A DNA stretch of 64,000 nt from Lichenostomus cassidix (GCA_008360975.2 CM039183.1:53405350-53469349); one strand, 5' to 3'. Counted from the first letter of the stretch, positions 25,870-38,990 are shown. A program made the numbers and translations. The notes: generated from the sequence alone by a model not told the origin.

Positions 25870-26025
25870 AAAAAAGAAAAAAAAACCCAAAACCAAACCA
25901 AACAAACAAAAAAAATCCCTACATAACAAAAAACAAAAACACCCCAACAAAAACAACAAACCAAACCAAACAAAAAACTCCCAAAAAACCAACCAAACAA
26001 CCCCCCCAAAAAAAAATCAAAGAAA
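25870..26025. repeat. A/C-rich low-complexity tract
   Basis: About 155 bp of A-runs split by C clusters (AAACCAAACC, AACAAACAAA, CAACCCCCCC), with few G or T. Apparent ORFs on both strands here (lysine/asparagine/threonine/proline-rich on plus, phenylalanine-rich on minus) are composition artefacts. Confidence 0.85.
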
Positions 26026-29000
26026 AAGCATTTAATGGAAATACTTGGTTCTAGTAAATCAGTACAGTAATTCTTCTCAAATCTAACATCAAATTTTCTG
26101 CCCAAGTTCATGGATCTGAGCAATTCTCTGAAGTTTTACAGAAAGGAACAAAGTGGCATCCAATTATAGGATCAGACTGCATGACTGTAACTGATGTTGA
26201 CAATTCTCTGGGATTTCTCTTCAAATCTGTTTGAAAGATTGGCTAGACTTGGAACACAAGGATTCAGTCATGGGCAAAGCTAAATTTCATGCTTCTGTTG
26301 CTAGTGAGACTAAAACAAGCAACAACTGTTCCTCTAATAAGGAAGGTACAATAAATGCTATTGTGCACAGTTTCTTTATCACAAGTTAGATGTAGTCCTT
26401 AAAATTTTGGTAAGTTGCCAGTATCACCCTTCACACAGAGGTTACCTACCAAGAAATTAGTATTCAGTTTTCATCTGCTGTGACTTATTACATATTGTTC
26501 TTTCTTCAATACCTGAACTAGATATGGGCTTTGAGATTTTAGGGAGACCTGGAGAAAAGTGGAAAGAAGAAAATGCTACAGTAGAAAAACAACTTCAGAA
26601 AGCAGGTTAACAATAATTAGGCTGTAGTTAAATACAAACAAACCGAACACATTAAAAACCATCGTGATATTTAGATCACTTATTCTGCAAAATTTCTGTC
26701 CAGAGACCACTTCTATGTAATTTTCACTGCACCAAGTAAAGGAATAAAAATACTTGCATGCATCTTACAGTTATTATTGACATGGCTGAATTCCATTATC
26801 TTGAAAGAATGCTGCGTGGTATTTTTAAGCATCATTACTAGCTATACACTTCCTCCCCAAAAGCACGACTCTCAAAGCCATAATGTAACACCTTACATTT
26901 CCAGGCTAGCAAAAGCCCTAACTTCACTTTAAACTATACTGTTAATGCTAGGTTTTGTGGACAAGAGAAATACAACATCAGTTTTTCTTGGAAGCATATA
27001 AGATAATTACATGGGGAACAAAAAGAGATGGATTTAATCTGTTCATATTTGAGGAACATGATGAAGAGTTCTTCCTCCTGAGCAAAATGCCTGACAAAAT
27101 TGAGGGAAACAGTAAGTACTGCTTTAAGAATGAAAGTGTTGTTGCTTTAACAAAAGCTTTAATCAAAAGCTACACCTAAGATGTAAAGAACACACTACAG
27201 GATGTAGTTTCACACCTGTGTTTCTGCCAGGTGTCTATCATTTTTCCTATTCGCTTGTTGGGCAGTTCCCTAAAAAGGCTGAGCACTTACTTGAAAAAAG
27301 CCTCTCCCAGAATAGGTAAGAAAATTAATGCCTAATACTAGCAGATATAGACCACTGTACAAAGAGTGTGATTTATCCTGTCACACAGCATTTTCCTCTG
27401 CTAAAATACAGCAATATTTATCATGAAGTATGGGAAACCAGAGAGGATGCTCTGGTTGATTCAGAACAGAGGAACTGTAGTGCCCTGGTTCTAGAGATGT
27501 AGACACCAGAAAAATTGCAACATAGGCACATAATCATAAATACATCTTACACAAAAAAGAAAAATAACATGCAGAAAAGCTTTTCCAGAACTACTTTTGT
27601 ATTTGAAAGCTTTAATAAAGGCTTTTTTCCCTGCATCTTTTTGAGTACAGCATCAGCTGTATCTTTCTTCGTCCAGTCTATCAGAGTAGTACAAAAGCTT
27701 CTTTAGTAGGAGGTAGAATAAGAAAAAGTGAGTCACAGCTTCCCTATGCACAAGAAACAAGAGAGGAACTCATATTCTCCCTGAGTTCCCATGAGAAAAA
27801 CAATACATTTTTCACTTTACATAATCTATGTGTACAGCAGTGTCTATGGAAGACAAATGTTTGTGTCCTGCTATTTCTCAGAAGAGAACCAAGGAAAAAA
27901 ATCCACTTCACTCACTACCTTGACACCCAGAGTAGATGCAGCACTTTTCTTGCCTCGGACACATGGATTTCTAATAACATCTCCTTCACTGAAAATATCT
28001 GAGGTACTTTAATCACCTCAGTGATGTCAGTTAGACACCTCCTTGACTCATTAGCATGGGCACACTTAACTCAGGAGAAATAGTTCTACCAGCCTTGAAT
28101 ATACTACTGAGCCACAAGTAAGCATCTTTTGGCCTACTAGTTTGTAATTCTGCATATTAAATGCTGCTTGACCTTAGTATGGCAGACCCTAAGCCACAGC
28201 TCTTGGAGTCTGGCTTGACACAAAATTCAGCTTTTCCTACAGTGGTGTTGCAATCACTGGAAGAGAGCAAAGAGCAAAATTAAATTTTTTTTCTGTTTCA
28301 GTTTCCCATATTTTTTTGAGTCCGTACACTTGTATTGGATGATAAACTAGCAAAGCTAATTACAAATTCTGTAACAGCAGTAGAGCTCATAATAAAACTA
28401 TCAATGCTTTAAAAGTTGTTTAAAATTGAAACACTTTAAACTATTAGCATTTTTTTGGGGGGAATGTTACAATAATTAAAATAGCAGCTCTTTTTTCATC
28501 ACAATCAAAATACATACTGAATGTTCTACAGCTTAATTGCATTTATTGTAAAGGGAACAAAACAATCAATTAAGTACATAAACTACCTTGTTTTACTGCT
28601 TGGCTTGTCTTCTAAGTGGTAGTGTGAAAAAAACTCCTCCCTTAAATAGCTAATTTAATCTTCTTGATGAGAATAAAATACAGGTGACAGAAACCTACTT
28701 AGGGTAGTTTATTGAGAAGAGGTGGTGTACTTATTTCAAAGGATAAGTTATTAGAAAAGTTTTTACTCACCTAAGGAGGTTAGAGTGGCTTCTTTGTTGT
28801 AGTGTGGGAGTGGGCTGATTGTTTTGTTTATACCTTTTCTCTTTCACTAAAAATCAAAATCCAGATTCTGAAGTTTTGCAGCTAAGAGTTTTTGATGTGT
28901 ATGCTCCTCTTAATAAAAGATCTAGCTTGTCTACTTCTACTTGAAAGGTGTAATTAATTCAGGGACAGAGGAAAACATGCTGTGACTGTATTTAGGAATA

Positions 29001-32000
29001 TGTTAATCTGTAAGTATTATACAGAAAGAAAAAATGGTAATGCTTGTAGCTGCTGTGCTATTGGTAGTCTTCCCTGCTGTGCTGCTGTGTAGCCTTTTTG
29101 CTTGTTATTGAACAAGATGGGTGCTTTGTCAAAGCCTCACATAAATTAATGAAGTGGCTTATAAAAATTGAGCTATGTTAGAAAAATGAACAAGGAAAGG
29201 GAAGTGCTAGGGTTGTCTAGGTAGAAAAAAAAATCACTTATGTTATTTAGTGAGCTATCTCTAGTGTAGTTTAATCAGCCTGTGACCTGTGTAACAAACA
29301 AAAAAATTTTATTAGTACTTAGAATGAGTAATTAGAAATTTAGATTTCTATAGGGACTTGATATAGTAGAGGAGGCTTTTATTGTAAGGTTCAGGGTTTT
29401 TTACTAGCTTACATTGCTCAAACTGTCTATGTGCTCTGTGTACTTGTCACATCCTATCATCTCTAAAAGCTGAGATGGGACTGTCTGAAGTTGTACGTAA
29501 TGAAACTTTAAACCCTGAAGTTTATAGCAAGCTATAAGGTAAGATGAGTAAAAATTACCTGGGAAAAACTATTTCTCCCTGGCATAAAATAGAGTATTTC
29601 ACATGGCATTATTTACTTATCTTCAGAGGTGGCATTGTTTTTAACCTAACTGAATATTGTTGAATTATATTACCTGTGAGATAATACTTTCCGGGAGCCT
29701 TGGGGATTTTTTCCTTTTTCTTTGAAATCTCTATGAAAATACTGAAAATGGGATGTAGAAAATAATTAATATTTCTATAGAGATATCTAGTTCATTACAA
29801 CATAGAAGAAATTTAGAGAAACTAGCTTAATTCAAGCAAAACTTGATATCTCTTTAAATACAGATTTAATTCAGTTATTGGATGTAATCTTAGTAATAAA
29901 AAAAGAAGTTATGTAGTCCTTGTTGCAGTTAATCTCCTTTCGGAACACAGTTGCAGCTCTTCTACGAATTACATGGACAAACTCCTTGTAGAGTTTGAGC
30001 TTTGTATATGGGCATTTGCCAAATCAGTGTTACTCCCTTCTCACCACAGGTTTTTTTATTCACAAGTTTGTCATCTGGAGAGCTGGTTTCTTTTCCTCAT
30101 GGACAGTAAGCTGTCACCAAGAACCATTCTAGGAGTAGTAGGAGTGGGACATTTAGTTACAAACCTGCACTTTTTTCTTTGGTGTGTAGTTTTTCTCTTA
30201 CGGGGATCAGGCTGCTCCCAGGACAGTGTTAGGTGCAACTGTCAGACCTCTGGTGTCATAAAGTTCAGGCTGCCCTGGGGTAGGGAGCAGTGCTCAGGTA
30301 AGAGACAGAGGTAGCTGCTTGAGTTAGTTAGCCCTGAATAACTGCATCTTTTTGCCAAAGTCCAGCTGTCAGTGAAAACTCCATGTAATGCCTGCCTGAT
30401 TTTTTCTATAGCTCTTAAGCCAGAGTACCTCCGCATCTCTTTTTCTGCCTGTGCTTCTGAGGGTGAATTAAGGCAGCTTAAACAGAATGGGTCAGAATGG
30501 ATTTTCAGTCTTGGATCTGGAGGTCCTCATCCAGTGACCCCAAAGACAGGGTGGCTGTTACACTTGAAAATTCAGTCCATCTTATTCTCAGTAAAACCTG
30601 TGTATTCATTCCTTTATAAGCTCTGCATGTTACTTGTGTTCTGTTCCTCTAAAATAAAACCAAGAAAATCCTGCTGAATAATGCTTATTTGATGGAGAAA
30701 AAGGAGAGAACAGAACAAATCTCGATCTGCACACTGTAAAAATCTGTTACAGGCCCCAATAGCAGTGCATGGGTGTGCTCCAGTTTGCTTTCCCTCCTCC
30801 AGCTCTGGAAGTGGATAACCTTTATTTTGATACAATGTTACTGTGTTAGATGTGAAAGGTCCCTTGACATCACACGGCTAATTGGGGCTCCTCAGTGAAT
30901 AGGATCTGGCCTTTTAGCTGTGTTCTGAATGCACTATTGACTTGCTGACGGGAAGCCCTGTAGCGATAACAAAGGAAGAAATGATTCAGCAATCACCGGA
31001 AAGCCTCCCTTGATTTCACATCTGCTGGTCCATCTATTTCCATGCTGGTGGAGCTGCCTTCACATGACTGCAAAGTCTCTCATTGTTCAGCACTGGTTTC
31101 CTCTCTTTTTCTTCTTTCTTTCTTTTTACTTTAAAATGTCACATTTTCCCAAATAAAAACAGCTGCTAGAGTGATGGAGTGTCAAAAAGTATTAAATACT
31201 GCTGGCTGCAGCAGAAAATGGATATGTGAAGACAAAGTGCTGCATTATGAATGGCAGAGTGATTTCCAAAATTAACTGAAGAAAGTCCAAGGGATTAGGG
31301 CATTGTCTTACTGAACTGTGGCAGGCCATTATGTTTCTAGTGTGACTAGCCTCCAGACCTTTAATAGCAAAATCCTAAATCCTGCTTTTTAAATAAGTGG
31401 GTTTTTGTTTGTCACTGTAACAAACAGGCAGCATTCAAAGTTTAAAATGCTTTTGCTTTGTATTACAGAACTCAATGTGCCTAAACAGCTAAGAAAATAT
31501 TAGGAGATTATTTTACTTTAAAAAGCAAGCAATGAAACTAGTTTTTCTGTTGACTCATGCTGCTTGTGAGGGTATGGTGTATACCAGCACATTTAGCTTG
31601 ACTAGGTAAATTCTTTCAATGTGTTTGGGCAATGCATACACCAGGACATTTTTAAACTTATTTGGATAAACTTAAAACATCAGTTGTTCTGGTCCAGATA
31701 TTGCAATACTGTCAAAATTAGTAAGTACATTATAAAGTGCGTAATATAGTGACAGCTGTCTAACCCCAATATGTTTACTTTAAAATGTGTCACACACCAT
31801 AAGTGTTACATGTCCTTGTTTTAATGATGTACAAACCTTGTTCATGATGTACAAACCTCCAAATTACTACATGATATCAAAGCAGTTGTCCATATACTTT
31901 GTCATTTAATCTCCTAATTAAAGCAACAAGTCTGAGGTATCCCTGAAGTTATTCTTTGCCCTAGTTTAATCAGAGAGAAAGTACAATTTGCTTTGCCTGC

Positions 32001-32027
32001 TCACAGAGAGCACTGTCTTCTTTCTGA

Positions 32028-32056
32028 AGTGTGGAAAAGCTTATCTTTTCCACACT
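32028..32056. repeat. Perfect inverted repeat, 12-bp arms, 5-nt loop
   Basis: AGTGTGGAAAAG and CTTTTCCACACT are exact reverse complements separated by CTTAT. A transcript of either strand would form a stable 12-bp stem. It is too short for a typical microRNA precursor, and no flanking pairing was seen. Confidence 0.85.
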
Positions 32057-33284
32057 GTGCCTTGGCTAACTCATTGCACTGCTCCTTCTCTTCCAGCTCT
32101 TCTATTTTTTCCAAGTGTCTGTGTTTTCTGTAATGCTATATTACTTCATGATTTCTGAGGGTTTTTTTTCTGTAATTTAGGCCTCTGGATTAGTTTCCTT
32201 TCTGTGAGGGGATGTAGGAAAGGTAAGGATTGTTCACTGAGTCATCCTTAAGATCTGGTATGAGATCTTTCTGAAGGCTCAGGAAAATCTTGGCAGACTA
32301 TGTCCTCTTGCAGAGCTGATGGGGATGCAATTTTGTGTCAGAGGCACTAGAGCCCAGCCAAGGCATGACAAATGTCTGGTTAATCCTGTCTGGGGAGAAC
32401 ATAAAATGACTGTATTCAAAATAATGAAAGTAAGTCCTGACTTTAGGTCATATCTTTGGAAAATTGTTGTACATACTCTCCAATGTAGGATTCTGCACAT
32501 AGGATGGAGGTGACCTGGGAAAGAAGGCAAAACACTCTTCTCCGGGGGCTGAACAAGATGGTAGTCTCTGTAAATATTGTCAGGGTCAATACAAAATACA
32601 GTGTTAAACTGGTGTTAAACAAGTGAAAACATTGCCCATATACTTGCTTCAAGACAGCAGGGTCACATCTAGTTGTGATCATCAATGGGATTTTTCTGGA
32701 GACTGCCTATGGACCCAGAAGGCAGGAGGCATTTCCAGTGTGCTTTTGCTGTTCCCAGCAGAAGTCTTACAATTGTTTGTTGGGAAGTGTTATAGGAGCA
32801 TTTCAAAATTTTACAAGAGTTATATGGAGGAATGTGTGACTCAGGAACACAAACCCCTAGCCGAAGGGAGTGTCAAGTTTTAATTATGGCTTTCTTGCTG
32901 TGTATAAAAGGCCAATCTGTATCTTATGGAAAGCTGGGAATAAAAATAATCATAAAATCTTAAGAGAAGAGCAAGAGAGGAGGGAGGGAAGAGGGTGAAA
33001 TAAGCATTTACAGAACAAGATGTTCCCTGTTGATGTGGAATTCAGCTGTGAAAATGAAATGGGACATAAAGCACCATCTTTATCACGCAGGAACCTTAAC
33101 TTGTCAGAGAATTGTTTGAATTATCCCTATTTCTTCATCACACCTAACACTACCCTCATGCATTACTTGCTGTATTTTTTGTCTCGTGTGCTGATATCTA
33201 CAAAGAGAAAGTACAAATGCATTGTGTGTGTGGAAAGGTGCTTTTGTGTGGAACAAGTGTAAATATTTACTTGCATGGGGGAGT

Positions 33285-33398
33285 GTATACATATATAATA
33301 AAAATCTATATTACTGTAGATATATTCATAGAATGCATATAGTTCTGTGATACAGATATAGCTCTATAGACCTATTAATAGAGTAGATCTAGATCTGT
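33285..33398. repeat. Degenerate ATAGA/GATATAG-type AT-rich repeat
   Basis: Irregular copies of TATAGA, GATATA and CTATAGA abut CpG island 3. The stretch ends with the 12-bp palindrome AGATCTAGATCT (33385-33396). It looks like a decayed microsatellite. Confidence 0.55.
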
Positions 33399-33417
33399 GA
33401 GCGGATAGGTGTCTTAC

Positions 33418-33640
33418 CCGTAGTTACGATCCCGGGAAGGACATGTAGGAGCTGGGAGTCGCCCCTGGCCGGGGCTGAGCGCAGGCGGGCGCCTGGCGCT
33501 GGGGGGCAGCGCTGGCCCGCGGCTGCCCGGCTGGAACCTCCCGCGATGGAAAAACTCGGGAGTTTGGAGTGCTAACTGTGCGCCCAGCGGCTCCCTGTTT
33601 CTGAAGGGCAGGCAAACGCAGCCCTGCACAGTTGTACTGC
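33418..33640 (-). other. Candidate minus-strand first exon in CpG island 3
   Basis: On the minus strand the island ends CTACGG followed by GTAAGAC, a good U1-type donor (exon end at 33418). Upstream is all CpG island, then a TTTAAAATTAAAA stretch at about 33675-33690 that could serve as an AT-rich upstream element. The frame beginning at 33629 stays open to the donor (about 70 codons, starting MQGCVCLPFRNREP and ending PSRDRNYG), but its composition is that of GC-rich non-coding DNA and I recognise no protein. It could be a 5' untranslated first exon of an upstream SCAF8 isoform, or the first exon of an unrelated non-coding RNA. The right boundary is a guess. Confidence 0.35.
33496..33510 (+). 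promoter_or_regulatory. CTCF-like motif in CpG island 3
   Basis: The plus strand reads GCGCTGGGGGGCAGC and fits 13 of 15 positions of CCRSYAGRKGGCRSY. It points right, away from SCAF8, opposite to the better motif in CpG island 2. This is a moderate match and could be chance in G-rich DNA. Confidence 0.35.
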
Positions 33641-33648
33641 ATGCTTCA

Positions 33649-33681
33649 CCTTTTTTTTTTTTTTCTTTTTTTTTTTTTTAA
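33649..33681. repeat. T-rich tract (T runs split by one C)
   Basis: Two long T runs separated by a single C border CpG island 3. Read on the minus strand this is an A-rich segment just upstream of the candidate first exon. Confidence 0.8.
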
Positions 33682-35292
33682 TTTTAAATGCATAATCCTG
33701 TTTTCTGTGCGCATCGCTCATGCACTCTAACTTGTCAGTGGAGCGTGGGGAGCTTGCAAGCTCTGGACTGGGCTATGAGCAATTGTGAGCCACACTGTCT
33801 TCACAGCCCATTTTTGCAGAGTTATGTCTCTGCCAGAAGACGATGGGACCCGTGGAATCACAGCAGTGCTGTCCCACAGGCGCCCTAGAAGGCCTGGAGT
33901 GTGTGGATTGCACACACAGAAAAGGAAAAGTCAGGGGAGTCAGTCTAGTTGTCCCAGGCAGTAAAAGCATTGTCTGTGTCCAGTTTTCTGTAGGAAATAT
34001 GTAAAAATACAGCAATTAGTTTTGTGCTTCTACGTGCTTAATCTTTACATGAGTAGCAGCCCAGTGAATGCTGAAGAGATGCATTACCTTCTGCTGCATT
34101 TGGAAAAGCAGTCTATTACTGGAAGTTGCAAATTATGCTTTCTCATGGAAAGATTTTCTCCCCTTGCGCTACTATTTTTTCTATTAATTCAAAGTGAAAC
34201 TTATAGCTCTTCTTGGACTATGTGAAGTATTAGCCAATGTGACAGAAAATGTATCCCATATAAAGGAAATTCTTGATCACTGAAAGTCCATTCTAAAAAA
34301 AGGCTAAGTATTTATTGAATGCTGCTCCTAACATGAACCTTTTAACTGTCCTGGGAAAAGAGGACAGCAAGCAGTAGTATGTGCGTTCTATAAAACCGTA
34401 TATGGCATCCAGATATTTTTCTGTTACTGGGGAGGCTCACATTCTTCAGGAAGCACAGTAGTTTTTGGGTTTTTTTAATTGCTTGTATCAATAAATGTCT
34501 TCATTGATGACTTCAGTTTGTGTCACTGGGAAATAATAATTTTCTCTTAGCTGCTGTTGATGCTTTCTTTCTCTAAAGTGTCCCATGGAAACAGATTCCT
34601 TGAGCCTCTATTTGCTAACAAAGCATGGTGATTGCTTATGGACTTCATTTGTCTATTTAAAGATTGCTCACAGTGCTAAGAATGCTGGGATCAAGCCATT
34701 TCTATGTGGGTTTCTTACATTGTGATAAATAATGTCTCTCACTCCTCTGAGTTTATAAATGCAGTTCTTATTCCAAAGTGGGAAAATGATGCTGTGAATC
34801 AAGTGCCTTTATTTGTTCTGTTTTCTGATGGGAAAGGTATATAGTCCTTGTTTATTTTTCGGGCATTAGAACCACAAAACTAAGTGGTGAGTATTTTCTT
34901 TGGTTTAGCAATAATGATAATATCTGGTTCTGATATCATGCTGTTGGATAATATTATTTCCATTTCATATGTGGGGATCTGAGCACAGCAAAGTAAAATG
35001 AATTCCTGGAAAACACCCAAGAAGCACATGGCAGAAGCTGGAAAACAATCAAGCATTCTCAGTACTAGTCATCTGCTTTGTGCACAATGGTTCTCCTTCA
35101 CTAAAACTGGAAGGATTTTCTTGGGAATGCGGAGGTCAAGCACTGTGAGAGTGGCTTTTAAAATCTAATGTAGCTCCAACTAGCTGAAAAAGGTGTTTAA
35201 GAATTTGCACTTTTTGAAATGTAATTAGCCTAAACATTTTACTAAAGTGTAATTATATGTAATGGAGGAAAAGAGGGACCAGGAGATGAGGA

Positions 35293-35347
35293 GGGAAGGG
35301 AAGGGAAGGGAAGGGAAGGGAAGGGAAGGGAAGGGAAGGGAAGGGAA
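35293..35347 (+). repeat. (GGGAA)11 pentanucleotide microsatellite
   Basis: Eleven perfect GGGAA units (equivalently AAGGG). The tract is pure purine on the plus strand, has G-runs spaced by AA that suit G-quadruplex formation, and has mirror symmetry suitable for triplex DNA. Perfect repeats of this length are usually polymorphic. Confidence 0.95.
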
Positions 35348-36866
35348 GAAATTTCAGTAAAAAAATGTAATTGCTGTTACTCTATTGCTCTGACTAACCT
35401 ATTCTAAGGGTTTATAGGCTTAACAGAACTAACCTGTCAAGGTTTCCTTGGCCTATTGAAAGAACACAAAGCTCAGGCTAAAACACACTTTATAGGTACC
35501 TGCAGTTCCAGATTCTCATTATTCTTTACTTCCATAATAAGCAGGAAGATGGCCTGTCCCATGTCTCCCTGCTGTTGGTGGTCCCTCAGCCACAGTGTAT
35601 TCTAAAAGGTGAAAGACCCTATTTACAGGACAGGTGCCATAAAGCACATGCTTATCAGCCATGAGTGAATAATGCTTTTGATCCCAGCCAGTCACATTTT
35701 TCCTTTGAACCTACAAGCCAGGGAAAGTGCCTTGTGATGTTGAAACTACTTTTTACAAAACATGAAACATCCCACTTTTGGACATCAGAAAACAGACTTG
35801 CTCTGTCAGCCTGAAAATAGAAATCTCTCTTCTTCCGTCATCATTCCCTGATCTTGTGCCAGTAGGTCACAGCAAGGGTGGCTGCTATTATGGTGCTGAT
35901 GCATCCCACTTTTCTTGTCTTCCTCCCCTTGTGACTCAGCATGGTATTCTTCAGAACCACTAGCCTACCTTTTTTGTAGCTCTGCAAGAATTTTTAGGGG
36001 TGCCAGTATTCCCTATGACACTTCATACTCATGTTAGCTTGGGCCAGGCTAATCTGCCTTTTTGTTCATCATGAGATACTTGCTCTGAGCATCCAGTAAT
36101 TCCTATGCTCTTGTGGGAGTAGACAGCCAGCTTTCCTCAAATGGAATTTCTACCTGTCTGTGGGCTGATATTTTTGGTGTCAGCCCCCTGACCAAAACAA
36201 TAAGAGTCTGCAAAAAGATTCATATTTTGGTTTAGCCCCCTTTTGAGAAAGAAATTAATGCATCTCCAAAGAGGTACCCACTTGAAGGCAACAAACATTC
36301 AAGATTGCTCTGGGACTGCTAAAAAATATTAGTATTTCTGTCCCATGACCCTTCAGAAAGTGCAAAAATATGCTAGTCCTGGTGGGGTTTAAAATCAACT
36401 GGTTAATAATTAAAACCTTGAAGAACACACAATGCCTATTCGCTGAGAGAGTATGTAAAGGAGAAGCTGCAATTTTATATCCTTCTCATTGCTGTGATTG
36501 ATGTTGGGGTGTATTGTTTGTTGTATTAGAGGCCTCCATTCCTTTCCTGTAATGGGTCATGTCATAAAGAAGACTTTGGTAAGTGAAAAATCTCCGGTAT
36601 TCAAGGATATTACAAGATGGTTCCCTAAAGATGTATGAGACACTAAAGTTAAGAGGATGCCATTTCTAAAACTATTTCCTTTTGCATGAGGTCTTATCTG
36701 TGCTGTTACGGCCCATGTGCAAAACCAGGAAGACTAAAGACAAATATTTTTCAAATGGTCTCAGGTTGGGCCATAGCTGGATGGCTGTACTCAGGGAACC
36801 AGGATGTCTACTGGGTAATACTGGTGTGCCTTCGTGACAGGGAATGGTACAGAAGGGCTCCCCTGG

Positions 36867-36901
36867 AAATATATAATACACACTGGTAATACACACTGGA
36901 A
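36867..36901. repeat. Short tandem duplication (TAATACACACTGG)
   Basis: TAATACACACTGG is present twice in direct succession, followed by a diverged AAATACA start of a third unit. No function inferred. Confidence 0.75.
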
Positions 36902-38939
36902 ATACATAGTAATGTTACTAATTGGAAAGGTATGTGCTGGTTTTCCAGGCAAATTGAGTTAGAGATCTATGGTAGTTATTTCTGGTGATCACATGAGTTT
37001 GCTGGTTTGTTGGCAACATATTATTATTTAAGAATGTAAAAAGATGGCTGTTCTGGTCATTTTAGGAATACTTTTTTCTTTACAACTTCAGTGTTATGTT
37101 TCCTATAAGCCTTTATTTTGACTATAAAAATGTAGTTGGAAAATAATGTTAGTCCCTTTGGTTTTCCAATGTTTCAAGCATTCTTCAGCTCTCATAAAAT
37201 CCTCTAATTTATAAATACCTTTGAACAACCACTGCTGCATAGGAAAAAAAAGCTCATATTCTTAAAGACACATTTAAGGGAGGTGTGTGAAGGTTTGGCA
37301 GATGACCTGTCTGATAGCAGCTTGAATGTGAATTTTTGAAAGTATAAACCAGTGCCAACGTAAGCATACTTGGTTTTAGTTAGTCAGTGTACATACAAAA
37401 TGCTTAAAACTTTAGTCTTAAGTATATAAATCAAAATATTGCAAACAGAGTTTTTAACTTAAGAAGGAAGGTTTTAAATCAGATTTGATGAAGGAAGAGA
37501 AACTGAGGGCTAGAGGTGAAAGAAAACACGTCAAAGCAAGGGGTGAGAGCAGGGTGGTGACGGGAGGGAAGTTGTGCCTGGCAGAAGAGAGTAATGAAGA
37601 CTCTGACATTCCCACTCATAGGGGAAGGGTGTTTAGTGGCTTATTTTGTGTGTAGGTGCACTAACACACTGAGCCTGGGTGGCACAGAAGGGCTGGAGGT
37701 TCAAATGCAGACAGCAGGATGTGTATGGACAGATTGTGCAGTGTCATAAGAGTGCTCCAATGCCTCTTTCAAAACAGATTTTTGAGCTGTGCAAGCATGT
37801 CCAAAACCTATGGCAGTGTCGAGTTAGTCTGAGAGTGGAGAGGATGCAAACATTGTTTAAAGCCTTTTCTCCCTGTCTCAGCTTCTAGTAGAGCTCTGAT
37901 TCAGGCCAAAGAATTTATGGGACATCATCCAGATTTCCCTTGTTCTTAGGACTGTATTTATTAGAGTTCAAATAACAATGAAATGTGAACTGATTTTGTC
38001 AATCTGGCTTTTCTTTAGGTCTCAGACCTCTTTGTCTGCTTCTATTCCTATAATATGATATTCTACTCCTATCATTTCCAAAAATGATGCAACCACAGGT
38101 CTGGCAAGCCAGGATGCTGCTAAAATCAGAGCATGCAGGAATTAGATCTCAGAATGGCAAAACTGCTGGCTTCTGGTCTGTGCTAAAGATCCATCTGTGG
38201 AGAGTTTTGGTATTCTTGCATTGATATCAAGATGATTTACATGCTCGGACCTTTGCGCCCAGAATCTTCCCCAGAGCAGCCTTTGCTATTGGTGAGCTAG
38301 TAGCAGAGCCTAAATATGTTCTGGCCCCCTGCTCTTGGCTGGCTTGGCCAGAGAGCAACCAGAGCAGTAACTCTGGTCCCAGCTCAAGGAAGGCTCCTTC
38401 TAAGCAACACTGAGAAGCATAGCTCATTTGTTGGAGAGCAAAAACAATTTTCTTATTACTCAAGTGCCAGATCTGACCAATCAGTTGAGGAATATTTGGT
38501 GGTGCTTCAGCTTCTCCTGTCTACTAATGACCAAGGCCCAGGTCCATTCTGGAGGAACTCAGGAGAAGTGGCACAGAGCTGAGTCTCCTAATGCCCCATG
38601 TAGCTGCTGAGATATGTGGGATGTGTACATGTGATGGTGTGTGAGGGCAGTGACCAATTGCCTGGAAGAAGAGGTGAAAAACGTTAATAATACGAACAAT
38701 GTGGGCTGGGGTGAGAGCTTTCTTCCGAGCACACTGTGAACATCCTGTGAGAGTGTCTGAGCACTTGTAGGGTGTTTACATCCTCTTTCCTCTCCAACCA
38801 GCTCGCTAACTTGTTCAGAGCACAGTGATCATGTTAGAAAACTGACTCTTGGGAACATTCAAATTTGTGGAAATATCTTTAAATTCTCCTTCCCAGCCAG
38901 AATTTTCCAAACCTAGTATCTGTTCTTTTTCTCCCTAAT

Positions 38940-38990
38940 GTGTTTGGGGATTTTTGGTTGGTTGGTTTTGGGTTTGTTTTGTTCTCGTGG
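38940..38990. repeat. G/T-rich low-complexity tract
   Basis: TGTTTGGGG, TTGGTTGG and GGTTTGTTTTG units without A or C for most of the length. Same style as the tracts at 16923 and 53635. Confidence 0.7.

Larger units (their letters stand above)
24310..33284. other. Intergenic DNA between CpG islands 2 and 3
   Basis: AT-rich, without supported genes or intact transposons. ORFs of up to 113 codons (29973-30314) have no recognisable domain. Notable small features: an AT-only patch at 24620-24655, a near-tandem pair ATGATGTACAAACCT at about 31826 and 31844, and a perfect hairpin at 32028-32056. Confidence 0.6.
33400..33640. promoter_or_regulatory. CpG island 3, short, intergenic
   Basis: About 20 CpGs in roughly 220 bp, with sharp edges against AT-rich repeat on the left and T-rich tract on the right. 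It lies about 18 kb upstream of the SCAF8 start. The left edge carries a good minus-strand splice donor. A CTCF-like motif lies inside. The arrangement fits a small promoter with a first exon read on the minus strand, but there is no recognised protein. Confidence 0.65.
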
